DNA of 64,000 nt from the NCBI GenBank assembly GCA_963767285.1, contig CAVYDJ010000004.1:434001-498000 (forward strand), given 5' to 3'. The notes below the pieces were generated by a model. It was not told the DNA's origin. It made no database searches and saw nothing but the letters and a program-made list of their open reading frames with translations. A program made the position numbers and the translations under genes. Source of the DNA: WHSW01 sp963767285 (GTDB lineage Bacteria; Actinomycetota; Thermoleophilia; Solirubrobacterales; 70-9). Shown one piece after another: positions 15,297 through 22,750 of the stretch (the first letter of the stretch is position 1; the number at the start of each line of letters is the position of its first letter).

Positions 15297-16949
15297 TTGT
15301 CGAAGAACCTTGTCGAGCTCGTGCGTCGCCATCACGGCGAGTCCGCGCCGACCGCGCTCGAGGTGCTGAAGGAGGCGCTCGAGCGCAACGGGGAGATCAC
15401 CGACGCCGATCGCCGCGAGGCCGCTGAGCGCTCCGGCCTGCCCGAGGCCACCGTCTACGGCGTCTCGACCTTCTACGACGACCTGCTCCAGCCGCGCGGT
15501 GCCCGCCACGTCCGCGTGTGCACCGGGAGCGCGTGCTTCGCGGCCACCGGCGATGCGCACGTCGACCGGATCCGCGAGGGGCTCGGGCTCGAGCTCGGCG
15601 AGCGCAGCGACGACGGATCCGTATCGCTCGCCGAGACCGTCTGTCTGGGCTTTTGCCATTCCTCTCCCGCGGTCCGCGATGGCGACGTGATCGACGCCGG
15701 CCCCGGCGTCGTCGAACGGGTCCTCGCCGGCGAGTGCGCGCAGGCCGCGGAGCCCGAGTGGAGGTCGGTGCTCGACGAGCCGGTGCTGATCCAGCCGGGT
15801 GACTGGTCCGGGTTGCGGCGGGCGCTGGAGGAGCTGACGCCCGAGCAGCTGCTCGATGAGGTCGAGGCGGCCAACGTCCGCGGGCGGGGCGGCGCCGGAT
15901 TCCCCGCCGGCCGGAAGTGGGCGTTCACGCGGGCCGCTGAGGGAGACGAGAAGTTCATCGTCGCCAACGGCGACGAGGGCGACCCGGGCTCCTACATCGA
16001 CAAGTACCTGATGGAGCGCAGCCCGGCGCTCCTGCTGGAGGGGATGGCGTTGGCCGGCTACGCCGTCGGCGCCGAGCACGGGTTCGTGCTCACCCGCTCC
16101 GAATACCCGCTGTCGAAGCCCCTGCTCGAGGAGGCGGCGCGCCGGGCACGCGAAGACGGCCGGCTCGGGACGGACATCCTCCGAAGCGGGTTCGACTTCG
16201 ACGTGACGGTGATCGAGGGCGCGGGCTCTTACGTCGTCGGCGAGGAGACGGCCCTACTTGCCTGCCTGCAGGGGCTGCGCGGCACGGTCTCCGCCCGCCC
16301 GCCGTTCCCGGCGCAGCGCGGGCTGCACGGCATGCCGACGGTGGTCAACAACGTCGAGACGCTCTGCAACGTGCCCTTCGTCGCGCGGGCGGGCGCGAGC
16401 GCTTACCGCGCGCTCAGCCCCGGGGCCACCCCGGGCACGAAGCTCGTCTGCTTCAACGAGCGCTTCACGCGGCCCGGTGTCTACGAGGTCCCGTTCGGGA
16501 TGCCGGTCGCCGAGCTGTGCGAGGGTCTGGCCGGAGGCCTGCGTGACGGACGAACGATCAAGGCGCTTCAGATCGGCGGCCCGCTCGGCGGGATCCTCCC
16601 GGCGAGCCGGATGGAGGTGGCGTTCGACTTCGGACCGCTGACGGACGAGGGCTGCATGCTCGGCCACGGCGGCATCCTCGCCTTCGACGACCGGACCGAC
16701 ATGCGAGACGTCGCCCGCCACCTGCTCCATTTCGGCGCCGACGAGAGCTGTGGCAAGTGCTTCCCGTGCCGGATCGGGCTGGCGCGCGCGCATGAGATGT
16801 TCGTCGCCGAGCAAGCGGTCGACCGGGCCCGGCTCGAGGACCTGTTGGAGGCCCTGGAGGTCGGTAGCCTCTGTGCACACGGAGGAGGCATGCCTGCCCC
16901 CATCCGCAGTCTCATCAAGCACTTTCCCGAGGAGCTGGGCCTCGCATGA
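15297..16949 (+). CDS. NAD-linked formate dehydrogenase beta subunit (NuoE-NuoF fusion, FdsB-like)
   Basis: 550 residues from TTG 15297 (an alternative GTG lies 8 codons on). N-terminal NuoE/thioredoxin-like part with a [2Fe-2S] set at C75, C80, C116 and C120. NuoF part with FMN/NADH site 'GRGGAGFPAG' near 198-207, 'EGAGSYVVGEETAL', and the [4Fe-4S] motif 'CGKCFPC' near 484-490 plus a later cysteine. It passes electrons from the molybdenum subunit to NAD+. In Fds enzymes NuoE and NuoF are often separate (FdsG, FdsB); here they are fused. It overlaps the Fe-S subunit gene by ATGA. Confidence 0.9.
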   Translation: MSKNLVELVRRHHGESAPTALEVLKEALERNGEITDADRREAAERSGLPEATVYGVSTFYDDLLQPRGARHVRVCTGSACFAATGDAHVDRIREGLGLELGERSDDGSVSLAETVCLGFCHSSPAVRDGDVIDAGPGVVERVLAGECAQAAEPEWRSVLDEPVLIQPGDWSGLRRALEELTPEQLLDEVEAANVRGRGGAGFPAGRKWAFTRAAEGDEKFIVANGDEGDPGSYIDKYLMERSPALLLEGMALAGYAVGAEHGFVLTRSEYPLSKPLLEEAARRAREDGRLGTDILRSGFDFDVTVIEGAGSYVVGEETALLACLQGLRGTVSARPPFPAQRGLHGMPTVVNNVETLCNVPFVARAGASAYRALSPGATPGTKLVCFNERFTRPGVYEVPFGMPVAELCEGLAGGLRDGRTIKALQIGGPLGGILPASRMEVAFDFGPLTDEGCMLGHGGILAFDDRTDMRDVARHLLHFGADESCGKCFPCRIGLARAHEMFVAEQAVDRARLEDLLEALEVGSLCAHGGGMPAPIRSLIKHFPEELGLA

Positions 16950-17605
16950 GCTTGCAGGTCACCGTCGATGGTGTGGAGGTCGCGGTCGCGCCCGGCGCGA
17001 CGGTGCTCGACGCCGCCCGCGCGGCGGGCAGATGGGTGCCGACGCTCTGCTTCGACGAGCGCCAGGAGCCCTTCGGAGCCTGCCGGGTCTGCCTGGTCGG
17101 TTCGTCGCAGGCGAGCGCGGACGAGGACGCGCGGGCCGTGATCCCGGCATGCACCACCCCCTGCACCGACGACATGGCGATCCACACCGAGGACCCGCGG
17201 GCCCGGCGTGTCGCCACGGCGGTCGTCGAGCTGGTTCTCTCCGAGCTGCCCACGCCCCCGCCGGCCGAAAGCGAGCTTGCGGCGGTCGCCGCGCGGCTCG
17301 AGGTCGGCACGCCCCGCTGGCCCGGCGAGGTTCACCCCGCTCGCCCCGCGGACGATCGCCACCCGTACCTGACGTTCCGGCACGACCTCTGCATCTCCTG
17401 CGGGCGCTGCGTCCGGGCCTGCGACGAGGTCCAGGGCACCTTCGCGCTGACCGCGACCGGCCGCGGCTTCGAGGCGAACATCGCGGCCGGGCTCGACCAG
17501 GGGTTCCGCGATTCGGCATGTGTCGCGTGCGGCGCCTGCGCCGACACGTGTCCCACCGAGGCGATCACCGAGCCCACGCTGATCGCGCTCATCGAGGGAG
17601 GGTGA
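16946..17605 (+). CDS. Iron-sulfur subunit of formate dehydrogenase (NuoG/FdsA N-terminal-like)
   Basis: 219 residues. N-terminal plant-type [2Fe-2S] domain with C35, C46, C49 and C69, then two [4Fe-4S] ferredoxin motifs, 'CISCGRCVRAC' near 149-159 and 'CVACGACADTC' near 192-202. In most NAD-linked formate dehydrogenases these domains form the N-terminus of the large molybdopterin subunit. Here they are a separate protein, encoded one base before the catalytic subunit gene. Start ATG 16946 overlaps the preceding stop. It bridges electrons between the molybdenum centre and the NuoEF-like subunit. Confidence 0.9.
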   Translation: MSLQVTVDGVEVAVAPGATVLDAARAAGRWVPTLCFDERQEPFGACRVCLVGSSQASADEDARAVIPACTTPCTDDMAIHTEDPRARRVATAVVELVLSELPTPPPAESELAAVAARLEVGTPRWPGEVHPARPADDRHPYLTFRHDLCISCGRCVRACDEVQGTFALTATGRGFEANIAAGLDQGFRDSACVACGACADTCPTEAITEPTLIALIEGG

Positions 17606-17606
17606 G

Positions 17607-19700
17607 ATGAAGGAGAGCTACGACTCAGAGGTGACGACGACGTGCGGGTACTGCGGGGTCGGCTGCCGCCTCGAGGCGCACGTCGCCGACGGCAAGGTCG
17701 TCTCGATCAGCCCGGCGCTCGACGGGCCCGCCAACGAGGGACACACCTGTCTCAAGGGCCGTTTCGCTCACCAGTTCTCGAAGCGGCGCGACCGCCTGAA
17801 GACGCCGCTGATCCGCGAGCCTGAAGGCGGCCTCCGGCCGGCAAGCTGGGACGAGGCGCTCGGGCTGATCGCGTCGGAGCTGGGGAGGATCAAGGCCGAG
17901 CACGGGCCGAACGCCATCGCGGGCCTCGCCTCCTCGCGGGCCACCAACGAGGACTGCTACGCGATGCAGCGCCTGATGCGCGCCGCGATCGGGACCAACA
18001 ACATCGACAACTGCTCGCGCGTCTGTCATTCCCCCACCTCGTTCGCGATGCGCAAGTCGCTCGGACTCTCGGGGGCGACGGGCTCCTTCAGCGACTTCGA
18101 CCACGCCGACGCGACGATCATCATCGGCGCGAACCCGACCGAGGGCCATCCGGTGGTCGGCGCGCGGATCAAACAGGCCGTCCTGCGGGGCATGCGGCTG
18201 GTGACGATCGACCCGCGGCGGATCGAGCTCGCCGACTACGGCGAGCTGCACCTCGCGCCGCGTCCGGGGACCAATGCCGCCGTGATGCTCGGGCTGGCCC
18301 ACGTGATCGAGCGCGACGGTTTCTGCGATCGCGCATTCATCGAGGCGCGCACGGAGGGGTTCGACGAGGCCCGCGAGGTGCTGACCTCGTACCCGCCCGA
18401 GGTCGTCGAGGAGCTCAGCGGGGTGCCCGCCGCCGACCTCGAGGCGGCGGCGCACATCTACGCGGAGGCCGGGAACGCGTGCTTCTCGTGGGGCCTCGGC
18501 GTCACCGAGCACAAGTACGGCTCGGAGGTCGTGCGCCTGATCTGCAACGTGGCCCTGATGACCGGCAAGATCGGCCGCCTCGGCTCGGCGCTGATGCCGT
18601 TGCGAGGCCAGAACAACGTCCAGGGGTCCTCCGACATGGGCGCCCTGCCGGACACCTACACGGCCTATCGCTCGGTGGGGGACGAGGACGTCGCGCGCAG
18701 CTTCGAGGAGGTCTACGGGGTCTCGATCCCGCGCGAGCCCGGCTACAAGGTCCCGGAGATGTTCGACGCCGCGGTCGCGGGGGACCTGAAGGCGATGTAC
18801 ATCTTCGGCGAGGACGTCGCCCAGACGGACCCCGACACGGCGCACGTCGTGAGGGCGCTCGAGGCCCTCGACTTTCTGGTCTGCCAGGACATCTTCGAGA
18901 CCGAGACCACGAACTTCGCCAACGTGATCCTGCCGGCCTCGTCCTTCCTCGAGAAGCGGGGCACGTTCACCAACGCCGAGCGCCGGCTCCAACTCGTCGA
19001 GCCGGCGATCGATCCGCCCGGGGAGGCGAAGACGGACTTCGAGATCATCGCCGAGGTGTCACGAGCGCTTGGCCACGAGACCGGCTGGAGCGACCCCGAG
19101 GACGCAATGCGCGAGATCGCGGCGCTCACGCCGCATTTCGCCGGCGTGACCTACGAGCGCCTCGGCCGCAAGGGCCTGCAATGGCCGATCGACGCCCACG
19201 GCACCGACGCGCAGACGCTCTACGAGCGGGAGTTCGACCTGCCCGGTGGGAAAGCGCAGTTCGCGGCTCATCCGTTCCAGGTGCCCGGCGACCAGGTCGA
19301 CGACGACTTCCCGCTGATGCTCGTCACGGGCCGTAGGCTCGAGCACTACAACGCCGGGACGATGACGCGGCGAACGGGCAACGTCGAGCTCGCCGACCGC
19401 GACCACCTGGAGATCCACCCCGACGACGCCAAGCGGTTGTGGATCTCAGACGGCGATCGGGTGTCGCTCCGCAGTCGCATGGGCCGGGTCGAGATCACGG
19501 CGCAGGTGACCGAGAAGATCAAGGCCGGCCACGTCTTCGCGACCTTTCACTTCCCCGAGACCAAAACCAACCTGCTCGTCGGCTCGTCGAGCGACGTCAA
19601 CACCTCGTGCCCGGAGTACAAGGTGATCGCCGTCGACGTCCGCCCGCTCTCCGAGGAGCCGTCGATGGCTCCCGCGCTGAGCGGGGCCGGCGCCGACTGA
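17607..19700 (+). CDS. Formate dehydrogenase catalytic (molybdopterin) subunit, Cys type
   Basis: 697 residues. [4Fe-4S] ligands C13, C16, C20 and C48, then the active-site pair C140-H141 ('NCSRVCHSPTSF'), which matches the Sec140-His141 position of E. coli FdhH with cysteine in place of selenocysteine. The C-terminal molydopterin-dinucleotide domain includes 'VTGRRLEHYNAGTMTRR' and 'SDVNTSCPEYK'. It oxidises formate to CO2. The ferredoxin domains normally fused to FdsA-type subunits are encoded separately just upstream. FdhD follows 10 bases after the stop, supporting identity as a formate dehydrogenase. Confidence 0.93.
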   Translation: MKESYDSEVTTTCGYCGVGCRLEAHVADGKVVSISPALDGPANEGHTCLKGRFAHQFSKRRDRLKTPLIREPEGGLRPASWDEALGLIASELGRIKAEHGPNAIAGLASSRATNEDCYAMQRLMRAAIGTNNIDNCSRVCHSPTSFAMRKSLGLSGATGSFSDFDHADATIIIGANPTEGHPVVGARIKQAVLRGMRLVTIDPRRIELADYGELHLAPRPGTNAAVMLGLAHVIERDGFCDRAFIEARTEGFDEAREVLTSYPPEVVEELSGVPAADLEAAAHIYAEAGNACFSWGLGVTEHKYGSEVVRLICNVALMTGKIGRLGSALMPLRGQNNVQGSSDMGALPDTYTAYRSVGDEDVARSFEEVYGVSIPREPGYKVPEMFDAAVAGDLKAMYIFGEDVAQTDPDTAHVVRALEALDFLVCQDIFETETTNFANVILPASSFLEKRGTFTNAERRLQLVEPAIDPPGEAKTDFEIIAEVSRALGHETGWSDPEDAMREIAALTPHFAGVTYERLGRKGLQWPIDAHGTDAQTLYEREFDLPGGKAQFAAHPFQVPGDQVDDDFPLMLVTGRRLEHYNAGTMTRRTGNVELADRDHLEIHPDDAKRLWISDGDRVSLRSRMGRVEITAQVTEKIKAGHVFATFHFPETKTNLLVGSSSDVNTSCPEYKVIAVDVRPLSEEPSMAPALSGAGAD

Positions 19701-19709
19701 GGGCCACGC

Positions 19710-20474
19710 ATGCAGGATCCGGCGACCACGCGCATGGTCGCGAGTGTCGTCCGCGACGGTGAGCGCGACGAAGTGGCCGTCGAGGAGCCGCTCGAGATCC
19801 GCGTCGACGGACAGGCGCTGTCGGTCACGATGCGGACGCCCGGCAACGACGAGGAGCTCGCGATCGGCTTCCTGATCGGGGAGGGGCTGATCCGGGGGCC
19901 TGCGCGGGTGGGCCTGACCGAAGACCTCGCGGCGAACGTGATCGACGTGGACGGCCCGCTGCTGCGGGATCCCGGCGAGCGGCACTTCTACACCAGCTCT
20001 TCGTGCGGGGTCTGCGGCAAGGGAGCGTTGGAGGAGGTCGCCGTGCACGCCCCCCGGGTCGAGGGCGGCCCGACCGTTGCCCGATCGCTGCTCGCGGCCC
20101 TGCCCGACCGTCTGCGCCAGCCGACCTTCACCCGGACGGGCGGCCTGCACGCCACCGGCCTGTTCGACCCCGGCGGCGAGCTCCTGATCGCGCGCGAGGA
20201 CGTCGGCCGCCACAACGCTCTGGACAAGGTCGTCGGCCGCGCTGCGCTCGACGGTCTGCTCCCGCTCGGCGACCGCATCCTCTGCGTCAGCGGGCGGCTG
20301 TCGTTCGAGCTCGTCCAGAAGGCCGCGCTGGCCGGCGTCCCGATCATGGTGGCCGTGGGGGCGCCGTCGTCGCTGGCGATCGAGCTGGCGATCGACCGCA
20401 ACATCACACTGATCGGCTTCGCCCGCGGCGGCGCCGCGAACGTCTACACCGTGGCGGAGCGCGTCACCGGGTAA
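19710..20474 (+). CDS. fdhD: Formate dehydrogenase accessory sulfurtransferase FdhD
   Basis: 254 residues. The catalytic cysteine motif 'SSCGVCGKGALEE' is near residues 93-105, and 'DVGRHNALDKVVGRA' and 'CVSGRLSFELVQKAA' are also FdhD hallmarks. FdhD passes sulfur from a cysteine desulfurase to the molybdenum cofactor, which formate dehydrogenases need for activity. It directly follows the catalytic subunit gene. The next ATG begins immediately after its stop codon. Confidence 0.95.
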   Translation: MQDPATTRMVASVVRDGERDEVAVEEPLEIRVDGQALSVTMRTPGNDEELAIGFLIGEGLIRGPARVGLTEDLAANVIDVDGPLLRDPGERHFYTSSSCGVCGKGALEEVAVHAPRVEGGPTVARSLLAALPDRLRQPTFTRTGGLHATGLFDPGGELLIAREDVGRHNALDKVVGRAALDGLLPLGDRILCVSGRLSFELVQKAALAGVPIMVAVGAPSSLAIELAIDRNITLIGFARGGAANVYTVAERVTG

Positions 20475-21302
20475 ATGCGGGTCGGGACCTTTGCAACCGC
20501 GGACGGGACGGCGTTCGTCGGCGAGGTCGACGATGCGCGGGTTGAGGTGCTCGCGGCCGGCGACATGCTCCGCTGGCTCGCGGGGGAGGGGCACGAGCGC
20601 ACCGGCAAGAGCCACCCGCTGCCCGAACTGCGGACGCTCGCGCCGGTCCCCGGGCCGCCGAGCGTGCGCGACTTCTACGCGCACGAGGGCCACGTAGCCG
20701 CCGGCGCCAAGCTCAGGGGCAAGGAGATCGCGTCCCACTGGTACGAGGCGCCGGCTTTCTACTTCTCCAACCCCGCGGCGATCTTCGGGCCGGGCGAGCC
20801 GGTGCCGCGGCCTGCGGCGACGCGCGCCCTGGACTTCGAGCTCGAGGTCGCGGCTGTGATCGGTCGCGAGGGCGAGATCGCCGGCTTCACGCTGATGAAC
20901 GACTGGTCCGCGCGCGACGTGCAGGCGGGCGAGGTGACGGTCGGGCTGGGGCCTGCGAAGGCCAAGGACTTCGCCACCAGCCTCGGGCCCTGGATCGTGA
21001 CTCCGGACGAGCTTCCCTATGAGGGCGGGCGGCTGAAGGTCTCGGCCAGGGTCGAGGTCAACGGCGAGATCGTCGCCGAGTGCGACGCCGCGGGCCAGCA
21101 TTTCTCGTGGGACGAGATCGTTGCTCACGCCGCCCGCGACACCCGCCTGCGCTCCGGCGACGTGCTCGGCTCGGGCACCCTCACGGGCGGCTGCCTGCTC
21201 GAGCGCTTGGCCGAGGGGGTCGAGCCGCGCTGGATCGAGCCGGGCGACGTGGTCGCGCTCGAGGCCGACGGGCTCGGCCGCCTCGAGAACCCCGTCGTCT
21301 AG
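20475..21302 (+). CDS. Fumarylacetoacetate hydrolase (FAH) family protein
   Basis: 275 residues. The FAH-fold core is present: 'PSVRDFYAHEGHV', 'FYFSNPAAIFGPGEPV', metal-site 'DFELEVAAVIG' and 'GFTLMNDWSARDVQ', with 'GSGTLTGGCLLE' near the end. The size fits short FAHD1-type hydrolases and decarboxylases of oxo-acids rather than the ~420-residue fumarylacetoacetase. It starts directly after the fdhD stop and probably shares its transcript, although no link with formate metabolism is known. Given a tyrosine-degradation operon 5 kb away, it might also act on fumarylacetoacetate. Its stop overlaps that of the convergent gene. Confidence 0.88.
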   Translation: MRVGTFATADGTAFVGEVDDARVEVLAAGDMLRWLAGEGHERTGKSHPLPELRTLAPVPGPPSVRDFYAHEGHVAAGAKLRGKEIASHWYEAPAFYFSNPAAIFGPGEPVPRPAATRALDFELEVAAVIGREGEIAGFTLMNDWSARDVQAGEVTVGLGPAKAKDFATSLGPWIVTPDELPYEGGRLKVSARVEVNGEIVAECDAAGQHFSWDEIVAHAARDTRLRSGDVLGSGTLTGGCLLERLAEGVEPRWIEPGDVVALEADGLGRLENPVV

Positions 21303-21883
21303 GCCTCGACCGGCTGGTAGACGAGGACGAAGACGCCGTCGGGACCGACCGACATGGAGTCGGCCAGCTTCAGCGGCTTCTTCTCGCTCATCTCGCCGAA
21401 GACCCGCTTGCCGGTTCCGAGCACCACCGGGTGGACCATCAGCCGGACCTCGTCGACGAGGTCGTTCTCCAGCAACCACCGCGCGAGCTGGGCGCTGCCG
21501 TGGACGACGATGTCGCCGTCGTGCTCGTCCGTCAGCTTCGCGATCTGCTCGGCGAGGTCCGCGGCGGGATCGAGCACGGTCGAGTTGTTCCACTCCGGAT
21601 CGGTCAACGTGGATGAGACGACGTACTTGGGCATCGAGTTGAACTTCTTCGCGAACCCCGCCGGGTCGTCGCGCTGCGGCCACGCCTCGGCGAAGCCCTC
21701 GTAGGTGACCCGCCCGAGCAGCAGGGCGTCGGAGGCCATCGTCTCGTCCAGCTTGAACTTGTTGCCGTCGTCGCCGCGGTCGAAGTCGAAGCTCCAGGCG
21801 CCGTGCTTTAAGCCCTCGCTTCCGCCCGGGTCCTCCATCACCCCGTCGATCGAAACGAACTCGGTGATCACGATCCTTCCCAT
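21299..21883 (-). CDS. Dihydrofolate reductase family protein (RibD C-terminal-like)
   Basis: 194 residues. Typical 'ITEFVSIDGVMEDPGG' start, 'DALLLGRVTYEGFAEAWP', 'YVVSSTLTDPEWNNS', 'IVVHGSAQLARWLLENDLVDEVRLMVHPVVLGTGKR'-type core (NADPH-binding fold of RibD/DHFR relatives). These proteins often sit beside an ArsR regulator and an AHSA1/SRPBCC protein, exactly as here. Physiological reaction is unknown. It is divergent from the ArsR gene; a palindromic operator lies between them. Confidence 0.88.
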   Translation of the reverse strand: MGRIVITEFVSIDGVMEDPGGSEGLKHGAWSFDFDRGDDGNKFKLDETMASDALLLGRVTYEGFAEAWPQRDDPAGFAKKFNSMPKYVVSSTLTDPEWNNSTVLDPAADLAEQIAKLTDEHDGDIVVHGSAQLARWLLENDLVDEVRLMVHPVVLGTGKRVFGEMSEKKPLKLADSMSVGPDGVFVLVYQPVEA

Positions 21884-21926
21884 CCCGTCTCCTTCGCGTT
21901 GGCTGTGTCCGTGATGATGGATACCA

Positions 21927-21948
21927 TATTCAACCTAGCGGTTGAATA
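21927..21948. promoter_or_regulatory. Perfect palindromic operator upstream of arsR-like gene
   Basis: Half-sites TATTCAACC (21927-21935) and GGTTGAATA (21940-21948) are exact reverse complements separated by TAGC. The site ends 3 bases before the ArsR start codon and about 44 bases before the divergent DHFR-like start, in a locally A/T-rich stretch. ArsR-family repressors bind such imperfect or perfect inverted repeats over their own promoters, so autoregulation and co-control of the divergent gene are likely. Confidence 0.7.
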
Positions 21949-21951
21949 CAG

Positions 21952-22278
21952 ATGCCGGTTGATGAGCTCAGCGAAACCTTCTCGGCCCTCGCCGACCCGA
22001 CTCGGCGGGCGATCCTCGGGCGTCTGGCGGAGGGTGAGGCGACCGTGACCGAGCTCGCCGAGCCGTTCCCGATCAGCGTCCAGGCCGTCTCCAAGCACCT
22101 GAAGGTGCTCGAGCGCGCCGGCCTGATCACGCGCGGCCGCGCCGCTCAGCTGCGACCCTCGCGGCTCGAGGGCGCGCCGCTCGAGGAGGCGGACGCCTGG
22201 CTGCGGCGATACCGTCGCTTCTGGGACGCGAGCTTCGACCGGCTCGACGCCCGCCTTCGCAAGGCAGACGATGACTGA
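21952..22278 (+). CDS. ArsR/SmtB-family transcriptional regulator (SdpR-like)
   Basis: 108 residues. Winged helix core 'ALADPTRRAILGRLAEGEATVTELAEP', recognition helix 'SVQAVSKHLKVLERAGLI'. No cysteine cluster is visible, so metal sensing is not supported; it looks like the non-metal subgroup that is usually paired with SRPBCC proteins. It overlaps the SRPBCC gene by 8 bases. The palindrome at 21927-21948 lies immediately upstream. Confidence 0.92.
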   Translation: MPVDELSETFSALADPTRRAILGRLAEGEATVTELAEPFPISVQAVSKHLKVLERAGLITRGRAAQLRPSRLEGAPLEEADAWLRRYRRFWDASFDRLDARLRKADDD

Positions 22279-22714
22279 GCCCGGGCTCGAGATCAGGCGC
22301 GTGTTCGACGCTTCGCGCGAGGAGGTCTGGCGCGAGTGGACCGAGCCCGAGCGCTTCGCCGGTTGGTACGGCGGCCCGGAGGCCGACAACCCGCTCGACG
22401 CCGTCTCGATGGACGTCAGGCCCGGCGGCGAGTGGCGGCTGGCGATGTACTTCGGCCCGGAGCGCCGCGAGATCCACTGGCACGGCGAGTACCGCGAGGT
22501 GGTCGAACCCGAGCGGCTCGCGTTCACAATCACCGACCAACCGGACGAGGATCCCGACGAGCTGGTCACCGTCGTTCTCACCGACCTCGGCGACGGCCGG
22601 ACCGAGATCCTGATGACTCAGACCGGCGGCGGGCTGTCATCCGACGGCTACGAGCGCGCCAAGCAGGGTTGGGGCGGATTTTTCGACCGGTTGGCCGAGC
22701 GGCTCATTTCCTGA
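22271..22714 (+). CDS. SRPBCC / AHSA1-domain protein
   Basis: 147 residues of the START/Bet-v1-like fold: 'LEIRRVFDASREEVWREWTEPERFAGWYGG' type opening, 'GGEWRLAMYFG', 'YREVVEPERLAFTI', 'GWGGFFDRLAERL' ending. Such proteins have a hydrophobic cavity and are commonly co-transcribed with an ArsR gene. Ligand and function are unknown. The reading frame overlaps the regulator gene, so the two are translationally coupled. Confidence 0.9.
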   Translation: MTEPGLEIRRVFDASREEVWREWTEPERFAGWYGGPEADNPLDAVSMDVRPGGEWRLAMYFGPERREIHWHGEYREVVEPERLAFTITDQPDEDPDELVTVVLTDLGDGRTEILMTQTGGGLSSDGYERAKQGWGGFFDRLAERLIS

Positions 22715-22750
22715 CGCCAGGCGCGATACTCCGGGTGGGGTTGGGACTGG

